Positions 1 to 10,521 of a DNA stretch of 64,000 bases are shown here, piece after piece; positions within the stretch are counted from its first letter, which is position 1, and every line of letters starts with the position of its first letter. The notes below the pieces were generated by a model. The model was not told the origin of the DNA. It made no database searches and saw only the letters and a program-made list of their open reading frames with translations. The stretch lies in contig JAOWCC010001634.1 in NCBI GenBank assembly GCA_030867875.1, positions 36,227,867 to 36,291,866 of the forward strand, given 5' to 3'. The DNA comes from Actinernus sp. WN-2022. Its lineage: Eukaryota > Cnidaria > Anthozoa > Actiniaria > Actinernidae. A program made the translations under genes and the position numbers.

Positions 1-1060
1 GTCATGATATGAAAAAAAAAACATTCAAGTACCCTGTAAAATCTGCATGTACTGATGTAGACTACTTCTTTTAACACATGCATGTACATGTATTATGGAA
101 CATAAGGAAGAGTTATGAATGTTTGGCAATTAAGTTCCACTGGTTATTGTAAGTAAACCATCATTTGATATAGAACTGTGAATACATAACAATAGTTGTA
201 GATAGAAGGCTAATTTCAGATGAAGGAACATTGTGAATAGTAAACTGAATTTCAATGGAAGACCACAAGGAGGTAATCTCGATCTGCAGTATATATAAGA
301 TTCACTGGGGCATCCCTGGTGCCTTAACGTTCTCACAACCATCTTGACATATGTCTAAGTGGATAAAATTAAGTAACATTTACATTTTGTTTCGCATAAC
401 AACATTGACATAAGCTACACCACTATCCTCAAAAGTCACCAAGTTGGTACATAATTTGCAGCTTCAAATTACAACCCTAACTCGTAAAACTATGTCTAAG
501 CCACAATTTGATGCAAATACAATCAAGTAAAGGAGAATTTGAACGACGACAACGTGAAAAACTAACAAATATTTGTGTCCCAAAATACACAACATTCTTC
601 CAAATTAGGCCCTAAAAAGGCCCGTTTTTGGGATGCGATTTTCTCCAAAACAGAATAAAATGAAAGTAAACAACAACAAGATGGGCTTACCTTGATGTTT
701 CTCGTGTGGCTTAGGCGGGTTGGAATTGTCGTAAAACAACGGAAAAAGAAAATATTGTTACTTAAAAGTGAGAAGAGCACTAAAACACGACCAAAAGAAC
801 AGAAGTAAAGGCAAAGAAACAGCGAAAAACCTTTACTACGCCACTCTTCACGTCACGATTTTCCACTATGATTGAGCCATGTTGAAGTAGAGTATCAGCC
901 AATCAGCAAACCGGAAATACCCCACGTGACCTGTAGTTTCCAATCCAGTCTTTTTATGATCCATGATTCAATATGATATCGTCAAAGTTAGTTCCCGCAC
1001 AAGCACGCAGAGAGCCTCGCGCACTCAAAGCTCCACGCACCCTATATAGAAAAACTTTCA
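1..1060. other. No gene seen
   Basis: I see no convincing coding region. The stretch is AT-rich with scattered short ORFs. TATATA at 1043-1048 resembles a TATA box, but the downstream reading frame looks like the interior of a decayed gene, so I do not call a promoter. Confidence 0.5.
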
Positions 1061-1089
1061 CCCCATCATCTGCCAACCCAGGAGAGACA

Positions 1090-2194
1090 CTCTATATGAA
1101 GTACCAACACTAGGAGAAAACATCGTACTTGTACCAGGTAGCCTAGCACTCTTGGTTGACATTGCTTTGTCTGGTGGACATGCCAATAATCGTGTTATAG
1201 CTGCTTGGTAGTACATCGAGTTGGCAAAATGGGAGCTGAGGTGGTAGAAGACATTGCTCGGGCAGATCTCCTACAAACATATTCCGATCTATACCTCTCT
1301 ACACAGGAGAGAGAAGCTAGAACACAACAAGGTATCCAATCAGATAACACAAACAAGCTACGCTCGAAGGCTGGCGATGCAGGCACTTCGGATGCTGGAG
1401 AAAACGCACTCCTAGTTGCATATGGTTCAAAATATAGAATCCCACTGGATGTTGATATTCTTACACAACATGGAGTTCTATATCCCCACGCCCTACAAGA
1501 CACTATTTTATTCGAGTTGACTCTACCACCTGCTGTTGATATAGTGGTTGGATCAGATAGCACAAAGATAGGTACATACAAGCTTGGCAACATCCAGCTG
1601 GAGTATGAAGCCATCAAGAATGAAACTCTAGCTAGGCAAGCACTGAACGCATATACCACAGGCACTGCTTTCCTATTCAACCATGCTGTTCCCTTCAAGA
1701 CCGTATCTATCGCCAAGGCATTAGATACTTTGATATCTCAGAACATCAATGTTCCACGACGATCCTTCGCTGGACTACTTCTACTATTCGTGGATCCACA
1801 CACCGCTGGTACCCGGGATAGTGAGGCATTCTCCAATCCAGCTATTTCGAAGATTGAGGTAGATGTCAATGGACTTCCAAACAGATTATTTCCAGGAGGT
1901 ATGCTACCACCAGATTTCTGGGAGGCTGCAAAGGGATGGTTTGCCACATCAACGACTTATATGACCTCTACCAAGTTTCACAACAACAGATTCGCCATTC
2001 TCGTTGATTGTCACACAGCAAAGGATTAAGCCGTTCATGGTGATGGTATGGCACAAACAGGTAGTGGAAAAGACATTGACATTCGGATACATAGGACCGC
2101 AAAAGGTAGTGGAAACGTGAACATGCACATCTATGTTCTGGCAGATGCACAGCTCATGATATTAAACGGAGCACTACAGAATATAACATACTAA
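1090..2194 (+). pseudogene. Possible capsid-type protein, broken (virus-like element)
   Basis: One open frame runs from about 1090 to a stop at about 1209; the next frame carries on through 2029, so a frameshift lies near 1207. A TAA at 2027-2029 interrupts that frame, which then stays open for 55 more codons and ends in TAA at 2192-2194. The product would be about 365 residues, with many beta-prone stretches, for example VLYPHALQDTILFELTLPP and FAGLLLLFVDP. Its position just before a packaging-type ATPase, and a 1-nt stop/start overlap (TAATG, 2192-2196) with that gene, suggest a major capsid protein of a Polinton-like virus. The capsid assignment is inference from context and from a vague resemblance to recurrent cnidarian virus-like sequences. 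The N-terminus is not resolved. Confidence 0.5.
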
Positions 2195-2799
2195 TGGATA
2201 CCCTGGTAGAACACATCCCATTCAACGCACTTGTAGTAGGACCAACAAACTGTGGAAAAACAGCATTTCTCAAAGAGCAGCTTCGTGGAGCATTTAGGGG
2301 TAAGTTTGACTATATACATGTAGTACTAGTATGCCCCACGTATGCCCACAACAAAACCTATCGGGGATTTGCCCATCGAGATCCAAACTTCTATGTTGTA
2401 TCACCCCCCCCCCCCCCCCCCCCCCCCCAGGATGCCATCAACGCGGCATTGCACGTTTGTGCTATCTTTTGGGCTGGTACCAATACCCTATTGATTCTCG
2501 ATGATTGTGCTGCCTCGAAAGATGTAAAAAGAAGAACTGACAAGCTCGTGGATTTGGCATTCTCTGCTCGCCATATCAGGATTTTTGTTTGGGTACTCTC
2601 CCAACAGTTAACGAGTATATGCAAACCTTTCCGTGAAAATGTAGCCGTCGTAGTCGAATTCCATACGGCGTCGGCTCTAGATGGAAAAAGGCTATTCGAG
2701 GACTACGGAGGATCACAAGAACATAAAGAGTTGCAAGAAGAGCTTCGGTCTCGCAAGTTTGCTCGCATATGCTTTTATTTACGACATCCTTTGCAGTAG
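2194..2799 (+). CDS. FtsK/HerA-type (A32-like) genome-packaging ATPase
   Basis: This 201-residue P-loop NTPase has a Walker A motif GPTNCGKT at residues 16-23 and a Walker B strand ending in DD at residues 103-104 (LLILDDC). VWVLSQQ follows as the expected post-Walker-B strand. The small size and motif spacing match viral packaging ATPases, which pump DNA into icosahedral capsids. The ATG overlaps the stop of the upstream possible capsid gene by 1 nt. A run of 25 C at 2404-2428 lies inside the frame and gives eight consecutive prolines between the first and second motifs. That tract is probably an expansion or unstable in assembly, and a change of one C would break the frame. The gene is otherwise open, unlike its neighbours. 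Confidence 0.75.
   Translation: MDTLVEHIPFNALVVGPTNCGKTAFLKEQLRGAFRGKFDYIHVVLVCPTYAHNKTYRGFAHRDPNFYVVSPPPPPPPPQDAINAALHVCAIFWAGTNTLLILDDCAASKDVKRRTDKLVDLAFSARHIRIFVWVLSQQLTSICKPFRENVAVVVEFHTASALDGKRLFEDYGGSQEHKELQEELRSRKFARICFYLRHPLQ
2404..2428. repeat. Poly-C tract (25 nt) inside ATPase gene
   Basis: An uninterrupted run of 25 C, followed directly by AG, lies inside the ATPase frame. The exact length should be treated as uncertain. Confidence 0.9.
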
Positions 2800-2829
2800 T
2801 ATTAGAGCTACCCGCACCTATAGCATATC

Positions 2830-3423
2830 ATGGATGAACAAATAGCTACCCTACTTGGTGAGGATGTAACGGGACCACCAAAAACAGCGGTTGATGAAGC
2901 CGCATGTTCATCTGTAACAGAAAATCGGGAAGCACTTTCCATTTTGGCTGCAACAGGTACCACAAAAGAATATCTAGGGTGAAATCTATCTTTAGGAGAT
3001 GTTTCTAGACTACCTGAAAAAGAAGTAGAGAGGTTATATAGAAGGTACCAGGCCGTTATAGCTCAGTAAATAACAGGTAGTCTAGTCGATGGTGTGATGC
3101 GTCTAGCTACCCGCTTAGTTGCGTACCTAGTCCCTCTAGATTCTCAAGAAGATCTGCTGCGAGACCTACAAGAAGACCACCTAGTCCGCAACGAGATAAG
3201 TGCTGCGACTGGCTTGTTGTCCCTTAAAGCAGGTCGCTTTGTAGCACTAGCTAGCGTCTTGTTCCACGTATCTGGTCACATAGTTATTCCTTCTAGCTCT
3301 GCTACGACATCGAGTAGCTCTGCTATCGTACCTATTGAACCTTCGCATATACCTACCATAACAAAGCAAGATGGAAGAACAGATGGATCGGATCACTGCG
3401 GATCCACCGAAGACTGTGCCTGA
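2830..3423 (+). pseudogene. Virus-like element protein of unknown function, two in-frame stops
   Basis: An ATG at 2830 opens a frame that would span 198 codons to a TGA at 3421-3423, but it is interrupted by TGA at 2980-2982 and TAA at 3067-3069. The protein is alpha-helical in character: an acidic N-terminus, then a pattern like LPEKEVERLYRRY and a C-terminal hydrophobic helix region (GRFVALASVLFHVSGHIV). I recall similar proteins in cnidarian virus-like clusters but know of no function. It sits 30 nt after the ATPase on the same strand, and its end overlaps the next ORF. Confidence 0.55.
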
Positions 3424-3676
3424 GAAAAAAGAAAAGGATCCAAAGCGTGTTGCTGCCGGGAAAGCCCTGGCAGAAAGCAACAAACGTGCTAGAGAGGCTC
3501 AAAAGCGGGAGTTGGAGCGTGAAAAAGAATTGCCGGAAGTTACCAATGTAGAACCCTGCAAAGAGGAAAGTTGGATCAAAAATGTGTCTACGAACACTAC
3601 TCACAGCTATTGGCGTAGGTGCTGTGTTGGTAGGGTTGTACTATCAACACCGCCTATACAGCGCCAACATCTCTAA
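3371..3676 (+). CDS. Small Lys/Glu-rich protein of virus-like element, probably frameshifted
   Basis: A 101-residue ORF starts at ATG 3371, inside the end of the preceding gene. The first 65 residues are extremely charged (KKEKDPKRVAAGK, REAQKRELEREKEL) and look like a helix or coiled coil. The last third is of poor quality, while a good membrane-segment frame begins at 3582 in another frame. The two ORFs are therefore probably halves of one membrane-anchored protein separated by a frameshift near 3575. Function unknown. Confidence 0.5.
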   Translation: MEEQMDRITADPPKTVPEKKEKDPKRVAAGKALAESNKRAREAQKRELEREKELPEVTNVEPCKEESWIKNVSTNTTHSYWRRCCVGRVVLSTPPIQRQHL

Positions 3677-3755
3677 AAATATCACTACTACACCAGCCAC
3701 CTGTCCAGATAAACGTATAGAGCCTACAAAGGTAGAGTTGCCGGACATGGAGTAG
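3582..3755 (+). CDS. Small single-pass membrane protein frame (57 aa)
   Basis: ATG 3582 to TAG 3753-3755. The N-terminus is hydrophobic (LLTAIGVGAVLVGLYY), typical of a transmembrane helix, followed by a polar tail with one cysteine. It may be an independent tiny gene or the membrane half of the charged protein that begins at 3371. It lies in the same plus-strand cluster as the ATPase. Confidence 0.4.
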   Translation: MCLRTLLTAIGVGAVLVGLYYQHRLYSANISKNITTTPATCPDKRIEPTKVELPDME

Positions 3756-3805
3756 AATGGCACAACATTTGAAGACGAGAACCATAGGGTATATGTCGTA
3801 GTAAG

Positions 3806-4031
3806 ATGGTCGAGAACAAGTTGATGAAAACGGTAACCGACGCCTCTATAATTACTGGACTTGCCACGGGTATTGGGTGGATTGTAAACTGAAAAGGTGG
3901 CCAAGGAATCTATGCTTAGTGACCCTTCCGCTTCTATAGTTAATTACGTGAAGTGGACGGCCGTATTGGCTGGTAGCATAGCTGCCAATAAATATCTAGA
4001 GGATCAAAAGATCATACCAGATACTTTGTAG
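3806..4031 (+). pseudogene. Small two-helix membrane protein, frameshifted
   Basis: ATG 3806 opens a frame that hits TGA at 3890-3892. The next frame is open from 3891 to TAG at 4029-4031. Both halves have membrane-type helices: ITGLATGIGWIV in the first and a WTAVLAGSIAANKYLEDQKI type in the second. A single inserted base at about 3890 would explain the break. The stop is 5 nt before the next ATG, consistent with a tightly packed viral gene cluster. Function unknown. Confidence 0.5.
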
Positions 4032-4036
4032 TACGT

Positions 4037-4340
4037 ATGGCGACATTGGCGGCGTTGGGAATGGCCGTTTGTGGGGCTGTTTTGAACGCAGCAGCATTCA
4101 CTGGTGGTGGCGTGATCGCTAGGATTTTTTCTGGAAAGGACGACACACTTGCTATAGAACGAAAGACACACGACAGGGCACTAGAGAAATACACAGCTGA
4201 CATGAAGGCTTACAATGAGAAGCGTATAAGATTGTCCGACTGGAACTACAAACAGGAAGGCCTGGAGCACAATGCTTACGAGATTCAACACGCCACCAAC
4301 CTCGCCTTTGCGCGATTCAAAAAGTTACGCTTGAGCCTAC
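4037..4340 (+). CDS. Virus-like element protein with Gly-rich helix and charged domain, 3' truncated
   Basis: The ORF starts at ATG 4037. It has a small-residue membrane-like helix (GMAVCGAVLNAAAFTGGGVIARIF) followed by a charged helical part (LEKYTADMKAYNEKRIRLSDW). The natural reading frame ends at 4340, where the 3' LTR of a gypsy retrotransposon begins; the last few codons before the stop at 4352-4354 come from the LTR. It is the last recognisable member of the plus-strand virus-like cluster. I have seen similar proteins in cnidarian genomes without a known role. Confidence 0.55.
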
Positions 4341-4491
4341 TGTTGTGTTATTGACTAAGTAGATCAACGACTCGACCATTCTCTCTTAGACCCAAGTCAA
4401 GTATGTTTATTCTCACACACGCACATGTTCTCGGGATATCTCGAATCCCGCGGGTCATACATTACATCATACGTATTAACATAACACTACA
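4341..4491 (-). repeat. Ty3/gypsy 3' LTR (151 bp)
   Basis: Read on the minus strand this stretch begins TGTAGTGTTAT and ends ATAACACAACA, so it has TG...CA termini with imperfect terminal inverted repeats. A purine-rich tract (AGGGGAGA) sits immediately upstream, as expected for the polypurine tract. An AATAAA lies inside. It follows the end of the gypsy pol frame by about 50 nt. No matching 5' LTR is visible at the other end. Confidence 0.7.
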
Positions 4492-4539
4492 TCTCCCCTA
4501 ACCGGGTGGAACAAGTCAACGTATATCTGAACAACTGTT

Positions 4540-7261
4540 CTAAAGGTCAAGTCTCTTTGGAGGGACTGAGAGTCTTCCGGATCTTGTCCTTGTGCCGACC
4601 TCAAGCTTAACGTCTGGTCCTGCTGAACCGTGGGCCACATCTGCATCATCAGCTGTGGTATCTGGTGTGAACGTGGGACTCTCTCTAGTCTCTACAGTTG
4701 TTGCATCAGGGATCTGGACCAGATGACTTCGGTTCCTGCGCATGTTTCCCTCGTTTGTACCGACTATGTACGATCTTGGAGTATGGGCTGGTAAAATTAC
4801 TTCTCCCTGTTTCTGGCAATCAGTTAGCCACACCTTTTCTCCTGGCTGTAGACTGGGAAGCTCCTTCACTCGATGTCGGTGGTCATAGTTGACTTTCTGC
4901 TTTGCTCTCGCCTCTTCTTCTCTTCTCTTTACTTCTTTGAGATCAGGCCAATTGGGAGTAAGCTGTGTTTCTGACATCGGTAAAGTGGTACGAAGCCTTC
5001 TTCCCATGAGGAGTTCAGCTGGGCTGAATCCATTCTTCAGTTGGGTAGTACGGTATATCAACAGTGCACAGTATGGGTCATCATCTTTCTCCAAGACGTT
5101 CTTGATCAATATACTCTTTGTCGTTTTAACTGCACGTTCCGCCTCCCCGTTACTATGGGGTATCTTGGACTGCTTGTTACGTGCTGGAATGCATATTCTT
5201 CTGCAAACCGCTTGAATCTTTCTGATGAAAATTGAGGTCCATTGTCCGACTTCAGGATTTCTGGGCACCCGTGTCGAGCAAAAATGGACTTCAAGTGTAA
5301 GATAATACTTGCTGACGTTGTGCTTGTCAAGCGAGCCATCTCGATATAGCGTGAGAAATCATCAATCACCACTAGATACATAGTGTTCTTCCAATCGAAC
5401 AAATCTGCACTCAGTTTCTGCCAAGGACGCTCTGGCATTTGCGATGGAATCAGTGGTTCGCGTGTGTTTATCCTCTCTTTAGCGCATCTCTGACATCTGT
5501 GAACAAGATCTCCCAACTGCATACTGAGGCCAGGCCACCACACTGAGGCTTAGCCATTTCCCTGCACTTCACGATTCCCTGATGACCTTCGTGTATTCTA
5601 TCCAGTATCTCGAGACGCAATTGCGATGGAATAACTAAACGATTCCCTTTCATCAAAAGTCCGTTCTGTACTGTTAGTTCTGCACGAACGGGCCAGTATG
5701 CTTTCACTGCTCCCTTTATCTTCCACTTAGGTGGCCACTCGTGTTCACAATACTCCATTACCTGTTTGCAAACAGCATCTTCTTGTAGTAGGTCCCTTAT
5801 CTCCTGAAGTAGGGTAGGCGTCGCTGGCAGACTGTCCACTGTGAAGCATACAAGCAGTTCTGCTTCCAATTGTAACTCCTCGTCCTTGGTAGAGGGTTTT
5901 ACAGTTAGTGGAGCTCTCGATAGTGTGTCAGCGCTCGTTATACTACTTCCGGGTATGTGTGAAATGCTATATGAATAATGCATTAGACGCATTCTGAACC
6001 TCTGGATGCGGGGCGTCAGTTCATCTAGATTCTTGCTCGTCAAGAGAGTCACCAAAGGCTTGTGATCTGTGTGTATGTGGAAAGACGTTCCAATCAGGTA
6101 CTCTCGAAAACGCTCACAAGCCCACACGATAGCTAGAGCCTCTTTTTCAATCTGAGCATATCGGCTCTCGGTGTCTGTCATCGATCTTGATGCATATACT
6201 ACTGGTCTCCACTCGCCGTTGCTTTGCATCTGAGTGAGAAGACCGCCAACCCCATAGTTTGAAGCATCTGCAGTTACACGTGTCTCCTTTTTAGGGTCGT
6301 ATTGGGCGAGTATTGGGGCACTGGTCAGCATTGCTTGAATCTTCTTAAAGGCTGTTTCCTGCTGCTCTCCCCACGTCCAAGTGTTCTTTTTGCTGAGGAG
6401 GTCCCGCAAGGGTTTGCTTGTGTTCGCTAGATCGGGCAGAAACTTCTCGAGTTGGTTGGCCATCCCAAGAAATCGTCTGACTTCTGGAATTGATGTCGGG
6501 CTTTTCAGTTCTTGAATGGCCTTTACCTTATCTGGGTCTGCAGAAACCCCCTGTGCACTGATGATGTGCCCAAGAAATTTGATTGAACTCTTGGAGAATT
6601 CACATTTCTTGGAATTCAGGGTTATCTTTGCTCTCTGGAGTCTCTGTAGAGCTGCTGTCAGATTCTTATCATGTTCCTCCTGGCTGCCTCCGAACACTAA
6701 CACGTCATCCATTTGACACAGGACTCCTTCTAATCCTTCTAGAATTTGAGACATCCGTCTTTGAAAATGTTCTGGTGCAGAACTTATTCCGAACGGAAGA
6801 CGTTCGAAGCAAAATCTTCCAAAGGGTGTTATGAACGTGGTCAGTGGGACTGATTCTTTGGCCAAGGGAATTTGCCAAAACCCACTGTTGGCATCAAGTT
6901 TACTAAAGACTTTAGCTCCATTAAGTAAGCCTAGTGTCTCATCTACTGATGGTAGTTGGTGGTTCTCTCTCTTTACATTGTCGTTTAACTTTGTGAGATC
7001 CACACATATACGGACTTTACCGTCTTGTTTTGGGACTACGACGATACCAGCACACCACTCTGTTGGCTGTACAATGGGGGTAATAACCCCGAGCTCTTGC
7101 ATCCTCTTCAGCTCAGCCTTTACTTTATCCCGTAAGGGTATGGGTATCCTCCGTGGAGCATGTATGGCAAATGGTTGGGCTCCTGGATTCAACTCTATCT
7201 TGTACGGTGAGACGAAATACCTCAACACACTAAGGCACAGTTCAAACGTCGATGTTCTCAT
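4540..7261 (-). pseudogene. pol: Ty3/gypsy pol: reverse transcriptase, RNase H, integrase
   Basis: The minus-strand frame 7261-5468 encodes reverse transcriptase (CQMDDVLVFGG carries the catalytic DD pair) and RNase H (TRVTADASNYGVGG, then HTDHKPL). Frames 5543-5106 and 5268-4540 carry the integrase: zinc-binding CQRC, then SADLFDW, SDNGPQF and HSNGEAERA, which supply the DDE residues. The last frame ends in a charged tail. Two frame changes, near 5500 and 5200, break the polyprotein, and gag and protease are missing at the 5' end, where the element stops near 7270. It is a decayed, 5'-truncated element that interrupts the virus-like cluster at its 3' LTR. Confidence 0.85.
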
Positions 7262-7546
7262 GAGCCGAACCAGATAGACATAAGATCGACATAAGATCGA
7301 CGTAAGTTCGATGATTCAGACGTCGAACCTAATTCAGTCGCTCCGAATGATATTTAGATAAACAGACAGTGAAACAATGGCGGACCAAATGGCCAACTCA
7401 AACACAACTAGAACAAGGGCTTTTCTTCTAGGAATGAATGAACGAAACAGAAGAAGAAGGATGATGCAAACTGCATTAAATCATGTACAGGCAGCCCAAG
7501 CTGACAAGTTACGAAAAAAGAACTTTATAATGGTTTGTATGGGAGC
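7262..7546. other. No gene; short tandem motif
   Basis: Just past the gypsy truncation the motif CATAAGATCGA occurs twice in tandem near 7279-7303. I see no coding region before the inverted-repeat sequences begin at 7547. Confidence 0.5.
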
Positions 7547-7600
7547 GTAACGAACTGCGTTCACTAGCCAGAAATACTGTAAAAAGTTTGAATAAAAATG
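7547..7600. repeat. Inverted copy of a sequence at 12422-12474
   Basis: About 54 bp around GGGAGCGTAACGAACT is found again, inverted, at 12422-12474 with only a few differences. The right-hand copy is the end of the BEL/Pao fragment, so the left one is probably a fragment of the same retroelement family in the opposite orientation. Confidence 0.7.
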
Positions 7601-7850
7601 ACTTACCTTGACACTGTGATGTCTTCTGCATGTGTTTCTCTCCTTGTTGGGCGGTTTTAAGCTGATTTTAGCCGGGTTTGTTTTCGGAGCCCCTTCTTCC
7701 TAAAAAGAGAAAAGGCTGCACACTCGATATTGACAACGCTCGACATCAGGGCGATAAATTCAACTTCAAAATCATTCAGAGTTCACAAAACCTCAACGCA
7801 TTCCCGGCCCAAAGGTTGTTCTTTCCATAGAATGCCACTGTTAATACAGG

Positions 7851-9221
7851 AATGGATTATCAAGCACACACGACTACATTTTCTTTCTCGAACTCCGTCC
7901 ATTTGAACTCCTAACCGCCGTCAATTATAATTCGACGATACCAGAGTTGAAAAGTTGGCTGAGCAGCCTAGCCTTTGCAGCAAGGGCTTGGAGAGGTCAA
8001 ATTACTGGCCAGGGTGCCCTTGTATGAATTTGACTCGCGGCTATTATCTCAGTTAACCAATGCAAATGACACCGGGGTCAAGTTCACTTAAAGTTTTAAA
8101 AAATCAACCTGATGTTAGTTCGCTGCAACTGTGCTGTAGAAGCATGTTCTGGCGAAGGAAGGCTCACAGATATTCTATAATGATTGGGATTTACCTTCGT
8201 AAACTTTATACCGTTCTGTTATCATTGGAAACCATTTTGGAGAAAAGAACCACGAGAGTGTGCCCCCGTTTCTTTCGGCGCTTCTAAAATGGGCTTCCTG
8301 TGGTTGACGAATCCCGGCCTCGAATCCCGGCCTCCAGCCTCGACTGTTGTAGCAAAACCGTATATGGGCTTTTATCGCACGGCGGCCATGTTGAGTCCCT
8401 GGAGAATAAAAACCTTTGTTTTCGCCTGGTAAACTCGTTCTGAAAACAACCAGTGCGCGCGAGGCTACCGGGCCAAAACTATTGTTTTATCCAAGCGGCG
8501 GATGGCCGTACTGCGATAACAGCCCATTGCTGGCTTTCACCTAACGTCATAGCCGCCATGTTGGTGCCCTTAAACAATAGATTCCTCGTTAGCTTCTTTT
8601 GTTGGGGTACTAACATGGCCGCCATGCCCTTTGTCATTTGAATCTCTGGGGATTGAGTGAAAACCAGCAATATCCCCGCGGTACCGTGGCCGTTTCAACA
8701 ATGAAATCCTCTATTAATGCCCCGCTATTCCTGGGTAGGGGGTTCGGAGCTTTCCACTGACTAGTGCATTTAATATACGTATATCATTTGTGACGCACGT
8801 AGCCTGCTACGAATTATTTGTTCGAATTTAACGTTAACTACATTGCACTTACCACACTTTCCAGCTGAACAATGCATTTGACGACTTCTTAAAGAAAACT
8901 GCATATTCCCGGTCATCAAAACTTCTTTTTCTTTGGCTTTGCCAGAACATGCTTCTACAGTACAGCTGCAGCGAACTGATACACCAGTTGATTTTTTTCA
9001 AATTTAACGGTAAACTTGACCCGGTGTCACCCTGGCCAGTAGGTAGTGATCGAAATTTGACCTTTCCAACCCCTTAAGGGGTTACCTTTGCTGCGAAGGT
9101 TAGGCTGCTCAGCCAACTTTTCAACTCTGGTATCGTCGAATTATACTTGACGGCGGTTAGGAGTTCAAATGGACGGAGTTCGAGAAAGAAAAGGTAGTCG
9201 TGTGTGCTTGATAATCCATTC
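7851..9221. mobile_element. Fold-back (long inverted repeat) element
   Basis: The ends GAATGGATTATCAAGCACAC (7851) and its complement (to 9221) begin arms of roughly 300 bp: left arm 7851-8156, right arm about 8945-9221. Identity is high, with a few small indels. The 790-bp centre has no gene but contains repeated CCGCCATGTTG motifs on both strands. Structure is that of a non-autonomous inverted-repeat transposon. No clear target duplication is visible. Confidence 0.7.
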
Positions 9222-9437
9222 CGTCTAAAATCAGCTTAAAACCAGATTGTGAGAGACTTGTGAATCAAACCTGGTGAATAAATCTGCTTTAAAACGAACC
9301 CAAAAGTGAATTGTGTGCGGGTTTAGGGAAGCAGAATTGGCGACATAGTGGCACCCCCGACGGGACACACATGTGCTCGCACAAGAGCAAACTACGTGAA
9401 CAAATCAAGATGGAACAGAAAATAATGGCGGTTAGCG
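9222..9437 (+). other. BEL/Pao leader with probable primer-binding region
   Basis: The sequence AATTGGCGACATAGTGGCAC near 9340 has the TGGCG... form of a primer-binding site just downstream of an LTR end. It precedes the BEL gag frame. A complete 5' LTR cannot be delimited because the fold-back element abuts it. Confidence 0.35.
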
Positions 9438-10521
9438 GTGAAACTCAAGACGCTTAAGTTTACTACTACCAAAATCGAAGAAGTGATTGCAACAACAAAT
9501 CAAATGGATGTCCTAGAGCGGCATGGGGAATCTATTAGCATTAAAATCAAGGCTGTGAACAGTCTCAAAAATGAGATCGTGGAGCTGAAGTTTGTGGAAA
9601 ACGAATCTGAAGACGAGGTAAAGGACTGGTCCGATTCAATTGAAGCACAAATTGATGTCGCCGACAGTAAAGTCGCTTCACTGCGACAGCGCATAAAATC
9701 GTTAGAGGATCACGAACGAGCCAATGAAAAGGCACAAGCAAGACAGGAACAGTTAGCGCTAGAAGGCGCTCAATACGACTTACAGCAAGAACGAGAAGCT
9801 CAAAATCGCAAGAAACAATTGGAGTTTGAGAAAAAGCTGTTGGAACAAAAGCTACAGTTCCAGAAAGATCTAGAAGGAATTCATCCTGAGGATGCAAACC
9901 AGGGAGGAACGAATGGGCCAATGGCGAAACTCCCTAAGCTCTCGATAACGAAATTTAACGGGCGTTTTGAGGCATGGCTACCCTTCTGGGAGAAGTACGA
10001 AGCAGAAATTGACGGTTCCAACCTCGCCGAAATCACCAAATTTGCTTATCTAAAGGAACTACTCGAACCAAATATTCGAGTTGGAATTGATGGATTACCG
10101 TTTACACCAGAGGGGTATGAGAAAGCAAAAAACATACTAAAGGAAGAATACGGTCAACCCGACGAAATAATAAATGCACACCGGCAGAACATCGCCAATT
10201 TGCCCATTATTAGCGGGTCAACCCCACGCAAAGTACAAGAATTCTACAAACCATTGCAGACTAATGTTCAGAGCTTGGAAACACTGGGGCAATTAAAGCA
10301 AATCACTGGAAATGTGCGTTCCGTGCTCGATAAACTTAAAGGCATAAAGGCAGACTTGGTTCGTGGGGAGGAAAGTTGGCAAAGCTGGGATTTTCATCAG
10401 TTATTAGACGCAATCAGAAAATGGAAGGAAATCAACCCTGTTGAATCGACATCGAGCGAAGATAAACAAACAGGCCAAAAACGCCCTGGAGGTCAAGCGC
10501 CAGGTCGTCTCTTTAATTTAA
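9438..10521 (+). pseudogene. gag: BEL/Pao gag, N-terminal part
   Basis: The open frame has a long helical, Gln/Glu/Lys-rich coiled coil (roughly residues 60-150). The BEL gag signature LPKLSITKFNGRFEAWLPFW follows, the region catalogued as DUF1759. The frame has no ATG at its beginning; an ATG-initiated frame at 9411 runs into a stop, so a frameshift probably separates the true start. Coding is interrupted at 10521 by a TTAA-flanked insertion and resumes at 11840. Confidence 0.75.

Noticed and set aside
1041..1050. TATA box for the virus-like cluster
   Set aside because: A reading frame resembling the capsid candidate is already open shortly downstream without a start codon, so the motif is more likely chance.
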